A stretch of DNA of 64,000 nt from Natrinema sp031626495 (GTDB taxonomy: Archaea; Halobacteriota; Halobacteria; Halobacteriales; Natrialbaceae): assembly GCF_031626495.1 (NCBI RefSeq), contig NZ_JAMQOJ010000006.1:372001-436000 (forward strand). The letters run 5' to 3'. The translations under genes were made by a program, and so were the position numbers. Below, one piece after another: positions 43,073 to 53,007 of the stretch; position 1 is the stretch's first letter, and each line of letters opens with the position of its first letter. The notes below the pieces were generated by a model, which did no database searches, had not been told where the DNA came from, and saw only the letters and a list, made by a program, of their open reading frames with translations.

Positions 43073-44185
43073 TTAGAGGCCTGTGACGTCTTCGATGGCG
43101 TCGGTCAGCGTCTGAATCGACTCGAGGTTGTGCTCGCCCATATGGCCGATGCGGAAGGTCTGCTCGCCGAGTTGCGAGCCGTAGCCGTTCGAGAAGACGA
43201 AGTCGTATTGCTCGTCGACGGCCGCGATGGTCTCGGCGACGTCGATGCCCTGCGTGTTCTCGATGCAGGCCACCGTCTGTGACTCGTAACCTTCCTCGGG
43301 GAACATCGCGAAATGCTCGCGGGCCCATTCGCGGGTGTACTCGGCCATCTCGCGGTGGCGCTGGTCGCGAGCGTCGTGGCCTTCCTCGAGCATGTGCTTC
43401 ATCTGTTGCCGATACGCGAGCATGACCGGGATAGCGGGCGTCGAGTGGGTCTGCCCCTTCCGGTCGTAGTAGTCCAGCGACCGCTGGAAGCCGCCGTACC
43501 ACGACGCCGAGTCCTTCCCGAGTTCACGTTCGTAGGCCTCGTCGCTGACGACGCAGACCGCCAGCCCGGGGGGCATCGCGAAGGCTTTCTGAACGGAGGT
43601 GAAGATCACGTCAATGTCGTGCTCGTCGATATCGACGTAGTCGCCGCCCAGCGCCGAGACCGCGTCGACGACGAAATACGTGTCCGGGTACTCGGCGACG
43701 ACGTCGCCGATCTCCTCGATCGGGTTGCGGACCCCCGTCGAGGACTCGTTCATCACGCAGGTGACGGCGTCGTAGTCGGTGTCGCTCTCCTCGAGTCGCT
43801 CACGCACGTCCTCGGGTTTGACCGCCCGCCCCCACTCGTACTCGAGGGTGTCGACGTTCTTGCCGAGGCGGTCGGCGACGTTGGCCTGGCGCTCGCTGAA
43901 ACTGCCGCAAGTCGTCACGAGGACGTCCTCGTCAACGAGGTTCAGGAGCGAACTCTCCATGAACTCGGTACCCGATCCTGTGAGGATGATGACCTCGTTG
44001 TCGGTCTCGAGGAACTCCTTGGTATCCTCGACGATGGTCGTGTAGAGGTCGGTCATTCGGTCCATCCGGTGTCCGAACATCGGTTCGCACATCGCCTCGA
44101 TCACGTCCTCGCGTACCTCGGTCGGGCCCGGGATATACAGCGTCTTCTCTGGGTAATCGCCTGTATATTCGCGTCTTTCGCTCAT
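43073..44185 (-). CDS. class V aminotransferase (alanine-glyoxylate / serine-pyruvate type)
   Basis: 370 residues from ATG 44185 (MSERREYTGDYPEKTLYIPG, then PTEVREDVIEAM). PLP lysine is in TSVQKAFAMPPGL, the Asp that contacts the pyridine nitrogen is in YFVVDAVSALGGD, and LTGSGTEFMESSLLNL binds the phosphate. The family transaminates serine, alanine, glyoxylate or phosphoserine-like substrates. Lying head to tail with serB and near serA, it could act at the phosphohydroxypyruvate step or in serine breakdown. Codon use is GC-rich, like core genes. Confidence 0.9.
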   Translation of the reverse strand: MSERREYTGDYPEKTLYIPGPTEVREDVIEAMCEPMFGHRMDRMTDLYTTIVEDTKEFLETDNEVIILTGSGTEFMESSLLNLVDEDVLVTTCGSFSERQANVADRLGKNVDTLEYEWGRAVKPEDVRERLEESDTDYDAVTCVMNESSTGVRNPIEEIGDVVAEYPDTYFVVDAVSALGGDYVDIDEHDIDVIFTSVQKAFAMPPGLAVCVVSDEAYERELGKDSASWYGGFQRSLDYYDRKGQTHSTPAIPVMLAYRQQMKHMLEEGHDARDQRHREMAEYTREWAREHFAMFPEEGYESQTVACIENTQGIDVAETIAAVDEQYDFVFSNGYGSQLGEQTFRIGHMGEHNLESIQTLTDAIEDVTGL

Positions 44186-44362
44186 ACAACTTACCTGTAC
44201 AGTCTCTTGTGTGGTGAGACCGTTTGGTATTTTTGGTGCCGGAATGTGAGCGTGTGACACATAGTCATTGTGAGAAAGTTGGATGGCCGAGCGGACAATG
44301 CCGTTCGCAGCTATCGGTCGCGCTGGGAGGACGGTCTAAGGCGTGAGCGAATCGCGCCCAAA

Positions 44363-45013
44363 TCACTTGTTCGCCAGAACACCCTCCGTGACAAGTACCT
44401 CGCGGGCTTCATCCATCGTGGTCACGACGACTTCGCAGTGGGGTTCGACGGCCGGTTTCGGATCGAAGCCGATCGAGAGACCAGCTACTTCTAACATGGG
44501 GAGGTCGTTCGCACCGTCGCCGATCGCGACGCTGTCTGAGAGAGTAGTCCCGATATCGTTGACGAGGTCTTCGAGGGCGTCGTCTTTGGTGCCCTCGATG
44601 AGTGGACCGTCGACGTCACCGGTCAGTGCCGTTTCACTGCCATTCAGTGGTAGTTCGTTCGAGACGATGTGATCGACAGTCGTATTCTCGCGCTCAAGGG
44701 CGGCTGCGACACCGCGTTCGAAGCCGCCCGTGAGGATGGCGGTCGTCACGCCAGCATCGTTCAATTCATCGATCAAATCAGCGGCACCCTCGCGAAGTGC
44801 AACCTTTTCGAAGGCGGCCGTGACCTCGTCTTCTGGAAGTCCCTCAAGTAGTGCCGCTCGCTTCCGTAGGCTCTCGGCGTAGTCGATTTCATTATTCATC
44901 GACCGTTCGGTGATCTCGGCCATGTCATCTGCCACGCCACAGCGATCGCCCAGCAGTACGGTCATCTCGGAGTCGGAAAGCGTTCCGTCAAAGTCAAAGG
45001 CTACGACTGTCAT
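44363..45013 (-). CDS. serB: phosphoserine phosphatase SerB
   Basis: 216-residue HAD phosphatase: motif I AFDFDGTLSDSE, motif II AILTGGFERG, motif III KDD...VAIGDGANDLPML, and a helical cap between I and II. SerB of archaea has this size. It removes phosphate from O-phosphoserine, the last step of serine synthesis. It lies upstream of the class V aminotransferase on the same strand. Confidence 0.88.
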   Translation of the reverse strand: MTVVAFDFDGTLSDSEMTVLLGDRCGVADDMAEITERSMNNEIDYAESLRKRAALLEGLPEDEVTAAFEKVALREGAADLIDELNDAGVTTAILTGGFERGVAAALERENTTVDHIVSNELPLNGSETALTGDVDGPLIEGTKDDALEDLVNDIGTTLSDSVAIGDGANDLPMLEVAGLSIGFDPKPAVEPHCEVVVTTMDEAREVLVTEGVLANK

Positions 45014-45266
45014 CGTTTGCTAGTTGTGGGTCCCCGAATAAACAAGTTTAGGTTCTGTGTGACACTCGTCACCAGAATATAGTCGAACTGTGACTGGGAT
45101 GAGATGAAATCGTGTCCCACCAGCACGCCTCTTGCCCTGTCAGAGAGTCGCTTTTCAAGATGATACACTAGACCATACTCTTGTACATTTATTACTGTAA
45201 GTGGTCGAAGAGGCGGTTATTTCCCCGGAAAACACTAATAGTCCCGAGATTGGTAACTGTGATCAG

Positions 45267-46436
45267 ATGTCACTCGAGAAGTTCCCAGAAGAGATTGACC
45301 GCCAACGTGGGTTCCTCCCATCGCGTGATCCGTTGACTGAGTTCGATACCGATCGTCATCGGCCAGTTGTCAGTAGATACCTCAACCAGTTGGACCGTCT
45401 CGGAAACGAACTCCCCAATCTTGTCGAATCGGGCGGGGTAAGACCGGCGCTTCGCTCGATCGCCACTCCGCCCGACGGATTATTGAGCGAACTCACTGAA
45501 CGGGAGCGAACGCGCCTGTGTATGTTGAGTGGATTCTTTGCGAGTACATATGTGAACCATGACCTGCCGGACGGGGACTCGGTGTCGACTCTCCCGGCCG
45601 GTATTGCAGTTCCCCTCTATGAAACCTCGATGGAGATCGGCAGAAAACCAATCCTCTCGTACGATCTCCTCTGCCTCCACAACTTCCAAAGGAAGGACCC
45701 AGACGAAGACATATCGCTCGATAACTTGGACCTGATCCAGAGCTTTACACATTATGATGACGAGCGGTGGTTCGTCATCATCCATGTTGCAATTGAAGCA
45801 GCCGCTGGCCCTGCAGTAAATGCGTGTCCGGTCGCACAACAGGCAGTTATCGACGATGAACCGGAATTATTACAGGAGACGCTGGACACGATGGCGAGCT
45901 CGATCAGCGATATGACCGACATCATGGAGCAGATGACCGAAGGCAACGATACGTCGGTATTTGCCAATGAGTATCGGCCCTACTACGACGGCTTCGATGA
46001 AATTTACTTCGAAGGTGTAGATGAGTTAGAGGGGACGCCGCAAACGCTACGTGGTGGATCTGGTGCACAGAGCTCCATACTTCCCTCGATCGATGCGACG
46101 CTCGGAATAGAGCATGACGCGACGGAGATGACTGAGAAACTCGGAGATATGCGGAGTTATATGCCGCCGTTGCATAGGTCCGCTATCGAGACGTTCGACA
46201 GTGGTCCCGACATCGTCGAGTATGTGACTGAACAAGATCAGGACGACCTCTGGGAGACCTATAACAGGTGTGTGAGCAACCTCGAGGAATTCAGAGATGT
46301 TCACTTTGGGCAGGTGATCCAGTATATCCGTGAGGAGACCGGAGACACCGAAGGAACTGGAGGGACGGACTATATGTCCTATCTCCGGAAGATGGAAGAA
46401 GAGACAAGGGAGACTCGTGTGAGTGAGAACCTATAG
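45267..46436 (+). CDS. indoleamine 2,3-dioxygenase (IDO)
   Basis: 389-residue haem protein that opens the indole ring of L-tryptophan to N-formylkynurenine. Family features: RGFLPSRDPL, DDERWFVIIHVAIEAAAGPAV, FANEYRPYYDGFDEIYFEG, RGGSGAQSSILPSIDATLG, YMPPLHRSAIE, and the proximal haem ligand His in NLEEFRDVHFGQVIQYI followed by the GTGGT substrate loop. ATG 45267 gives a length near human IDO1 (403). The frame extends to GTG 45201, too close to the TATA-like run at 45186-45195. It sits between serB and an esterase, and IDO is unusual in archaea. Confidence 0.93.
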   Translation: MSLEKFPEEIDRQRGFLPSRDPLTEFDTDRHRPVVSRYLNQLDRLGNELPNLVESGGVRPALRSIATPPDGLLSELTERERTRLCMLSGFFASTYVNHDLPDGDSVSTLPAGIAVPLYETSMEIGRKPILSYDLLCLHNFQRKDPDEDISLDNLDLIQSFTHYDDERWFVIIHVAIEAAAGPAVNACPVAQQAVIDDEPELLQETLDTMASSISDMTDIMEQMTEGNDTSVFANEYRPYYDGFDEIYFEGVDELEGTPQTLRGGSGAQSSILPSIDATLGIEHDATEMTEKLGDMRSYMPPLHRSAIETFDSGPDIVEYVTEQDQDDLWETYNRCVSNLEEFRDVHFGQVIQYIREETGDTEGTGGTDYMSYLRKMEEETRETRVSENL

Positions 46437-46574
46437 AACAGATACTCCGGTTCGATCTCGCTTCCGTACGGCATCGGACGTTGACGGCCATCAGTGACTC
46501 TCTGTCAGCGCTATCCGTTCTCGGAAAGACGCAAGCGACAAGTACGCGGTTGAGCGGCCGAGGCCGTGCGCTAC

Positions 46575-47504
46575 TCACTCGCCATTTGGCTCATCGTAGA
46601 GGCTCGCTCGGATGAAGTCGAGCGCGTCCCACGCCTGGTCGATTCGCGGTTCCGCCAGTAACGTGATGAAAGAGTGTATCATCTTGTCGTAATTTTTATG
46701 TGAAACCTCGACGCCGGCTTCTTCGAGACGATCGGCATATTCTACGCCCTCGTCATGAAGCGGATCAAAGGTACAAGTAATGACGGTCGCCGGTGGAAGG
46801 TCTGCTACCGATCGCGCTTGGAGCGGCGATGCATACGGAGTCATTCCGTGAAGTTCGTTGTCGAGGTAGAGATCCCAGGACCACTCGAGGTCAGGTTCGG
46901 TAAGGAAAAAGTCGGTATTCGGTTCGCTTTCCGTGTCAAAATTGAATTTGAAAGTCGTCGTCGGATAGATCAGGACCTGGTGATGAATCGATGGGCCGCC
47001 TTTGTCACGAGCCAAGTGGGCGACTGATGCGGCCAGGTTCCCACCAGCGCTATCGCCGGCGACGATCAGCCTATCGGGATCCGCACCGAGCCGTTCAGCG
47101 GACTTGGCGGCCCACTCCGTTGCGACGTAGCAGTCTTCGACGGCTGCCGGGAACGGATGCTCTGGCGCACGTCGGTAGTCCACGGAAACGACGACGGCAT
47201 CGAGCACATCACAGAGGGCGCGACAGGTCGGATCGTACGACTCGATATCGCCCAAGATAAACCCGCCGCCGTGCATCCAGACGACGAGCGGCCGCGCGCC
47301 GGTCCCCGTCGGTTCGTAGATTCGGACCGGAATATCGCCGTCCAATCCGGAAATAGTTGTATCACGCACGTCACCGACGTCAGCGATCGTTTCTTCGATT
47401 TCTAGGTACTGTTTGTATCCCTGTCGCGCTTGCTCGACCGTGAGCGAATTGATGGGAGGTACCTCAGCGGTCACGGCTTGCATGGTGGCATCTGGCTTAG
47501 CCAT
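46575..47504 (-). CDS. HSL-family alpha/beta hydrolase 2 (possible formamidase)
   Basis: About 310 residues. HGGGFILGD oxyanion loop, GDSAGGN elbow, TFDPLHDEG (Asp) and HSFITLL (His) form the triad. ATG 47504 (MAKPDATMQ) or 47519 are both possible; the TATA-like run at 47530-47541 favours the inner one. Next to IDO it is a candidate N-formylkynurenine formamidase, an activity found in this fold in animals. Generic esterase activity is equally consistent with the sequence. Confidence 0.82.
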   Translation of the reverse strand: MAKPDATMQAVTAEVPPINSLTVEQARQGYKQYLEIEETIADVGDVRDTTISGLDGDIPVRIYEPTGTGARPLVVWMHGGGFILGDIESYDPTCRALCDVLDAVVVSVDYRRAPEHPFPAAVEDCYVATEWAAKSAERLGADPDRLIVAGDSAGGNLAASVAHLARDKGGPSIHHQVLIYPTTTFKFNFDTESEPNTDFFLTEPDLEWSWDLYLDNELHGMTPYASPLQARSVADLPPATVITCTFDPLHDEGVEYADRLEEAGVEVSHKNYDKMIHSFITLLAEPRIDQAWDALDFIRASLYDEPNGE

Positions 47505-47843
47505 ACCATGACATGGCATCCCACGGAATCAAAATAATAATTATAAGATTCTTATAATTCCGGATCGATTTTATCGGTGCGGGTTCAGTCGTGGGTGCAG
47601 CGATACACAGCAGGTCCCACAGGAACTACCGGCGACTGTCATGACTACTGCGGAACTGAGAGGCGACCGCGACACAGGCATCTGTTCCGTACACAATGCG
47701 TCCGTTACGACGAAAGCAGACGCTGTGAGGCGTCCCGTCTCTGCGTCGTGCTCGTTCCTTCGGAGCGGAAGCCGACGGCCATCCACGCCGAGCAGCCTTT
47801 TGCGATCACAAGGTATATGTCTCTTCTCTACGATAAGTGGAAC
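47505..47843. other. divergent intergenic region with operator-like palindrome
   Basis: 339 bases between the reverse esterase and the forward aminotransferase. Contains the palindrome at 47539-47559 beside the esterase promoter, and an aggtatatg TATA-like run near 47811-47819, about 25-30 bases before ATG 47844. Confidence 0.45.
47539..47559. promoter_or_regulatory. perfect 21-base AT-rich palindrome
   Basis: AATTATAAGA and TCTTATAATT flank a single central T. It is directly upstream of, and overlaps, the esterase TATA region, so binding there would block transcription. It differs from the iclR-associated palindromes, so a different regulator (or TATA overlap) is likely. Confidence 0.5.
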
Positions 47844-49025
47844 ATGAATCCAGAAGATGGTAATGGCCTATCATTAGCTAGCCGAACCGAACGAGTAAGC
47901 CGATCTCCGATCCGAGAAATGTTTGATCTCGCTCATGAGTACCGCGATCGAGATCTCGTCCATATGGAGATCGGGGAACCGGACTTCGATACACCGGACC
48001 ACATCATAGACGCCGCATTGGAAGCGACCCAAAACGGGGCGACCCACTACACGTCAAGCACTGGGATTTCTGAACTCCGAAACGCCATCGCTGATGATCT
48101 CGATTACGAGTACGATCCGGACTCCGAGATCATTGTTACGGCTGGGGCCGTCGAGGCGCTGGCGCTCGCGTGTATAACTGTCGTAGATCCCAGTGACGAA
48201 GTCATCGTCCCGACTCCCGCCTGGCCGAACTACCAGATACAAGGGATCATGACCGATGCTGACGTGGTCAACGTCCCTCTCTGTGAAGAGGAAGGGTTCG
48301 CGCTGGACACCGAACTCTTGATCGACCAGATGTCCGATGAGACCGCCGCGATTCTTCTCACTTCCCCGTCGAACCCGACCGGGCAGATACTCGACCCGTC
48401 CGCGACAGCAGAGATCGTTGAAGCCGCTGCCGAACACGATGCGTACGTTATCGCAGACGAGGTATACAAGGACATTGTTTACGATCAACAGTTTCAGTCG
48501 ATCGCTAGTAATACAGCGCACCCGGAACATGTAATCACTGTCGGGTCTTGTTCTAAGACATACTCGATGACTGGATGGCGTGTCGGCTGGTTCGCGGCCG
48601 ATGAAAGAGTCGCCGATGCAGCGCTCGAATTTCACGAGAGCATCGTGACCTGTGCTCCTGCTCCATCTCAGCAAGCGGCTGTCGAAGCACTCACAGGAGA
48701 TCAGGAGCCAATTCAGTCAATGCTCTCGGCCTTCGATGACCGACGGGAATACGTCGTCAACCGCGTCGAGGATCTGCCAGGTATCTCTTGTCCGGAGCCT
48801 GACGGGGCGTTCTATGCGTTCCTCGATTGCTCGGAACTCGGTGTCGAGAGCACGACGATCGCCAGAGAATTACTCGAGGAGCACGGTGTGGTGGTTGTTC
48901 CAGGTGTCGGCTTCGGGGACACGCTCGACGAGTATATTCGTATTAGTTTCGCGAACAGCCTTGACCGTCTTGAACTCGGATTCGATAGAATCGAGGAGTA
49001 CGTGGAACTGAACGGCTCTGTCTGA
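47844..49025 (+). CDS. class I/II PLP aminotransferase
   Basis: 393 residues, AspC-type fold I aminotransferase: MEIGEPDFDTPDHI, TAGAVEALALA, SPSNPTGQILD, DEVYKDIVY, PLP lysine in SCSKTYSMTGWRVGW and the carboxylate-binding Arg in YIRISFANS. It could act on tryptophan, kynurenine, aspartate or other amino acids; kynurenine transamination to kynurenate would fit the IDO neighbour (inference). ATG 47844 chosen over ATG 47817, which overlaps the presumed TATA. Confidence 0.88.
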   Translation: MNPEDGNGLSLASRTERVSRSPIREMFDLAHEYRDRDLVHMEIGEPDFDTPDHIIDAALEATQNGATHYTSSTGISELRNAIADDLDYEYDPDSEIIVTAGAVEALALACITVVDPSDEVIVPTPAWPNYQIQGIMTDADVVNVPLCEEEGFALDTELLIDQMSDETAAILLTSPSNPTGQILDPSATAEIVEAAAEHDAYVIADEVYKDIVYDQQFQSIASNTAHPEHVITVGSCSKTYSMTGWRVGWFAADERVADAALEFHESIVTCAPAPSQQAAVEALTGDQEPIQSMLSAFDDRREYVVNRVEDLPGISCPEPDGAFYAFLDCSELGVESTTIARELLEEHGVVVVPGVGFGDTLDEYIRISFANSLDRLELGFDRIEEYVELNGSV

Positions 49026-49309
49026 GACGGGGTCGTTAGGGACTGTCCCTCGCTCCGTCAGTACGTGCGATATCACTGGTGTCAAAACCGGATAGTTTTC
49101 CCCTCGTTGGTCGAATCGGGCGACATCTCTCCGAGGACGTTACTGACTCCTCCAACACACGCCTCGGCAACAGGAGGTGCCCTTCCAGAGTCAACGGCAC
49201 CAGCCGTGAGTGGCGGTCCGCTAGGCGGAAGAACTCTTTCAGGGCCGATGCTCGCAGGGACAACGAGAAGGCGAGAGGGATTAACAGGCTGCTCGTACGG
49301 ATACCAGAC

Positions 49310-50896
49310 TCAATCTTGACCGTTTAGGGTGATATCGCTAATCTCGTTGATTCGCTCGTCCCCTTCTAGTTCCTTTTTGACTTCGTCGGGGATAGGGCCG
49401 TCGACGTTGTAGACGGTCAGGGCCTTCCCGCCGATGGTTTCGCGGGCGTTAAACATGCCAGCGATGTTGATGTCGTACTCACCCATGACAGAGCCGATGA
49501 AACCGATAACACCGGGCTCGTCGGTGTTTCGCGTGACGATCATTTGACCGTGTGGAATGGCGTCGACTCGGTAGCCGTCTACGCGAACAATACGTGGATC
49601 ATCGTCCGCGAACAACGTCCCGTCGACCGAAATTTCGTTATCATCGTTACTGACGGTCACGGAGACCAGGCTCTGGAAGTCCTCGGCCTGGCGGGTCTTG
49701 GACTCGGTAACGTCGACGCCGCGGTCCTCGGCGATTTGGGGCGCGTTGACGGCGTTGACCTGCCACTGGACTGGCTCGAAAATGCCCTTGAGCGCGCTCG
49801 CGGTGACGAACTCGACGTCCTCGCCGGCGATGTCGCCCTCGTAGACGACCTCGACGTCCTCGACGCGGCCGTCGAGTAGTTGGGCGGCGACCTTGCCCGC
49901 GGTCTCGGCGATCTCGATGTACGGCTCGACGCGGGGGAAGGCACTCTCGTCGATCGACGGGGCGTTGAGGGCGTTGGTGACCGGCTGGCTTGCTAAGGCG
50001 GCATTGATCTGTTCGGCCGTCGAGGTGGCGACGTTCTCCTGAGCGGCCTCCGTCGAGGCCCCGAGGTGGGGCGTGACGATAGTATCGTCGTGTTCGAGCA
50101 GCGGCGAGTCAGCGGGCAGCGGTTCCTCGGCGAAGACGTCGATCGCCGCGCCGGCCAGCGTCCCGTCTTCGACTTTCGCCGCGAGAGCGTCCTCGTCGAC
50201 GACGCCGCCGCGAGCGCAGTTGATTAGGTAGCCGTCGCCGAGTAAGTCGAGTTCATCCTCGCTGATGAGCCCCTCCGTCTCCGGCGTGAGCGGCGTGTGG
50301 ACGGTTAGGAAGTCCGCCTGCTCCAGGCTCGCCTTGAGGTCGACGAGTTCGGCCCCGATGCGGTCGGCGCGCTCCTCGCTGATGTAGGGATCGTAAGCGA
50401 CGACGTCCATGCCAAGCGAGTCGAGCTTCTTGGCGACCTCCTGGCCGACACGACCCAGCCCGACGACGCCCAGTGTCTTGTTGTTGAGTTCCGCACCGAG
50501 ATAGTCACTTTTGGCCCATTCGCCGTTTTTCAGCCGAATGTGTGCCTGGGGAATCGACCGGGCAGCTGCGAACGTCATCGCGACGGTGTGCTCGGCGGCG
50601 GCACGGACGTTCCCTTCGGGAGCGTTGGCAACGATGACGCCGTGATCGGTCGCGGCGTCGATGTCGATGTTATCGACGCCGATACCGGCACGACCAACGA
50701 TGACCAGATCTTCGGCGGCCTCTAGAACCTCGTCGGTGACTTCCGTTCCTGAGCGAACGATCATTCCATGTACATCTGATACCGCTTCGAGGAGGGCGTC
50801 ACCCTCGAGTTCGTAGCCCGTCTCGACATCATGGCCAGCTTCTCTGAGCACGTCTAAACCCGCGTCTGCGATCGGATCCGTAACTAGGACCTGCAT
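49310..50896 (-). CDS. serA: D-3-phosphoglycerate dehydrogenase
   Basis: 528 residues, long form with catalytic, NAD-binding (GVVGLGRVGQEVAKKL), intervening and C-terminal ACT domains (DEPGVIGFIGSVMGEYDINIAGMF). Catalytic Arg in CARGGVVDEDAL, Glu in DVFAEEPLP and His in TPHLGAST are present. Oxidises 3-phosphoglycerate to 3-phosphohydroxypyruvate; the ACT domain implies serine feedback. With serB and the class V aminotransferase it gives a full phosphorylated serine route within 8 kb. Confidence 0.95.
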   Translation of the reverse strand: MQVLVTDPIADAGLDVLREAGHDVETGYELEGDALLEAVSDVHGMIVRSGTEVTDEVLEAAEDLVIVGRAGIGVDNIDIDAATDHGVIVANAPEGNVRAAAEHTVAMTFAAARSIPQAHIRLKNGEWAKSDYLGAELNNKTLGVVGLGRVGQEVAKKLDSLGMDVVAYDPYISEERADRIGAELVDLKASLEQADFLTVHTPLTPETEGLISEDELDLLGDGYLINCARGGVVDEDALAAKVEDGTLAGAAIDVFAEEPLPADSPLLEHDDTIVTPHLGASTEAAQENVATSTAEQINAALASQPVTNALNAPSIDESAFPRVEPYIEIAETAGKVAAQLLDGRVEDVEVVYEGDIAGEDVEFVTASALKGIFEPVQWQVNAVNAPQIAEDRGVDVTESKTRQAEDFQSLVSVTVSNDDNEISVDGTLFADDDPRIVRVDGYRVDAIPHGQMIVTRNTDEPGVIGFIGSVMGEYDINIAGMFNARETIGGKALTVYNVDGPIPDEVKKELEGDERINEISDITLNGQD

Positions 50897-51332
50897 GCAT
50901 GGGAAACTCTCACCTGAAGAATCAAAACCTTTCCGCTATCCGGAACGAGAATGAAGTGCCTGCGCATTCATCCGAGGTTGGGGCGAGCGCAAGTTCACCA
51001 CGTTCACGAGACACTCACTGCACACGGTGACGGCTTTGCCATCCGGAACCGGCATTGGAGGTGCCCTACTATCACCTCGGTTCGTGATCGTATCGTCACA
51101 ATATATTTCTTCTTGATGCGGGAGATCGTGTGCAGTACGGATCTCGACCGGTAGATATCAACCGCAGTTGTGTGATGCTACGTGAGGTTTGCTCTACGAC
51201 CGAGGACGGAATCGGTTCGAGATGCCATGAGAATCACCGGTTAGCGCCTCGCCATCTACGGCGGCTGTAGTCGCGGCATCAATTGGGGAGAAAGGAACAC
51301 TTATTGTATTCTCTAGACATCGTATGATTGCG
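50897..51332. other. intergenic region, no supported gene
   Basis: 436 bases. The forward frame 50951-51154 is not protein-like. The end holds ttattgtatt at about 51301-51310, the TATA element for the next gene. Confidence 0.4.
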
Positions 51333-51683
51333 ATGGCAGAAAACCCGGAAGAGAGGGAATTCACCCTCTACGACCTTCGTGTAGAGTGTATCGAAATCAA
51401 CGGCGAAGCGGAAGCAAACTACGACGTTGGCGATTATTTTGAAGTTCACGGAGAAGACCTCGTGTTTCCGGACGGCCAGCCGTTTTCAATGTATGCTCTC
51501 TCGTCTCTTCTCCCTCTCCTCCCTGCCAAACAACGAGAAACCGATCCGAATGATTGGATGTCCGACACGGTGCGTGTCTCTGGACCAGACCCAGATATCG
51601 CAGGCGTGTTCGAAATCACTCGGACCGACTCGCGGAAAGTCACTTATACTGATGTCTCCTCTGAGTCAGTCGACAGCGAGTGA
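51333..51683 (+). CDS. TIGR04076-family small protein
   Basis: 116 residues. LYDLRVECIEINGEAEANYDVGDYFEV, FSMYALSSLLPLLPAKQRETDPNDWM and GPDPDIAGVFEITRTD match the TIGR04076 pattern (metal- or substrate-binding protein of unknown function; many members carry more Cys than this one). ATG 51333 fits the TATA spacing; ATG 51324 is three codons earlier. Stand-alone gene between serA and the Liv transporter. Confidence 0.65.
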   Translation: MAENPEEREFTLYDLRVECIEINGEAEANYDVGDYFEVHGEDLVFPDGQPFSMYALSSLLPLLPAKQRETDPNDWMSDTVRVSGPDPDIAGVFEITRTDSRKVTYTDVSSESVDSE

Positions 51684-52044
51684 CAATCACCAGTGAAAGA
51701 TCGTCTAAGCAAGAGAAAACACCAGGTGGCTTTTGATGAGGACCTTCCGCCCGGACTATAAGACGTCCCTTGTCTGAAGCGGTTCCACCAGGGTAGGAAC
51801 TCCACGCTCGGCGTCGTTGCAAACGGTCGCGAATACGTAACGGTGATCCACCGTGTCGCACGAGAGGACGAGCTGTTGCTATCAGCGGCCTTTACTGAAG
51901 CCCTCTACACTGTCAGAGGGTGCAAAACCGGGTACCGCATGCCGGTCTACCCCATCGAGAAGGTGTGAAAATATCGCTCATTTCGCTCAGGAACGGGTAC
52001 TGCAAACGTGGCACCGAAGGCCGTGGACTGGAAATGCGCCCTGC
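51684..52044. other. intergenic region, possible decayed coding DNA
   Basis: 361 bases. One forward frame reads RNSTLGVVANGREYVTVIHR and continues for about 50 residues before a stop near 51968, but it lacks a start and is broken upstream. It may be the relic of a gene I do not recognise. Confidence 0.3.
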
Positions 52045-53007
52045 TTACAACCGTTTTTCGAACCAGCCGCCGATCCCCTGTGGAAGATAGATCAACAGCA
52101 GGATCAACAATACGCCGAAGATGATGAGCCTGATATCGGCGAACGATCGTAGAAGTTCCGGAAGGAGTACCACGATAGAGCCCCCAAATATGCTACCGAA
52201 CGGGACGGTCAACCCGCCAGCGACTGCGGCGAGAATTATATCAATCGTCCTGTGCAGATCAAACATCGGTGGCGAGAGATACCCGGTGAACGGTGCAAAG
52301 AGACCCCCGGCGAGACCACAAACGAGCCCAGCCGTTGTGAATGATAACAACTGGTATCGCTGCGTATCAATCCCGATCGACTCGGCCAGTACGTTATCCT
52401 CTTTCATAGTTAGCAACGCCCAGCCGACCTCAGATTGAAGTATTCGCCGGAAGGTCAGGATCGTGCCAGCGTAGACGACTAATAGCAGATAGTAAAAAAG
52501 AACGCTACTCGGGATCATATCAGTCGCCACAGAGGGGAACAACGCCGGGACCGAGAGCCCCGTACTACCACCTGTAAACCCGGGATATAATCTGAGTGCA
52601 TTAACAAACAATTCATTGAATGCTAACGTAATAATGCCTAGATATATCCCGCTTGCACGTGTGGCAGGGCGTCCCAGCAGATACGCTACACCACCGGTGA
52701 ATATCGTCGCAACAAGAATCGACATGATGGGGGGAAGCCCGACTCCGGTTAATTTGACGTACGAATAAGCGCCGATACCGAAGAACGCGCCTTGCGAGAG
52801 GATCAGTTGACCAGCATAACCGATCGGGAGGATCGCGGAGAACGCGAGTATTCCATAAACGAATACGAGTGTGAGGTTAAACAGGAGACCTGACGGGACC
52901 AAAAACGGCGGGAACAGCGCGAGCACAAGAATCGCGACACTGATCGGCCGTCGGTAGTCCGTAATCCGGTCGAACAGTCGGTTGTCAGCCACCTCGAGCC
53001 GGTTCAT
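52045..53007 (-). CDS. livM: branched-chain/aromatic amino acid ABC permease LivM-type
   Basis: 320-residue membrane protein, last gene of the transport operon. LivM features: ILSQGAFFGIGAYSYV, LGIITLAFNELFVNALRL, GGSTGLSVPALFP, and AAVAGGLTVPFGSIFGGSIVV. It overlaps livH by four bases. Confidence 0.9.
   Translation of the reverse strand: MNRLEVADNRLFDRITDYRRPISVAILVLALFPPFLVPSGLLFNLTLVFVYGILAFSAILPIGYAGQLILSQGAFFGIGAYSYVKLTGVGLPPIMSILVATIFTGGVAYLLGRPATRASGIYLGIITLAFNELFVNALRLYPGFTGGSTGLSVPALFPSVATDMIPSSVLFYYLLLVVYAGTILTFRRILQSEVGWALLTMKEDNVLAESIGIDTQRYQLLSFTTAGLVCGLAGGLFAPFTGYLSPPMFDLHRTIDIILAAVAGGLTVPFGSIFGGSIVVLLPELLRSFADIRLIIFGVLLILLLIYLPQGIGGWFEKRL

Noticed and set aside
43313..44257. 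314-codon forward open frame
   Set aside because: Antisense of the class V aminotransferase, which has clear PLP motifs.
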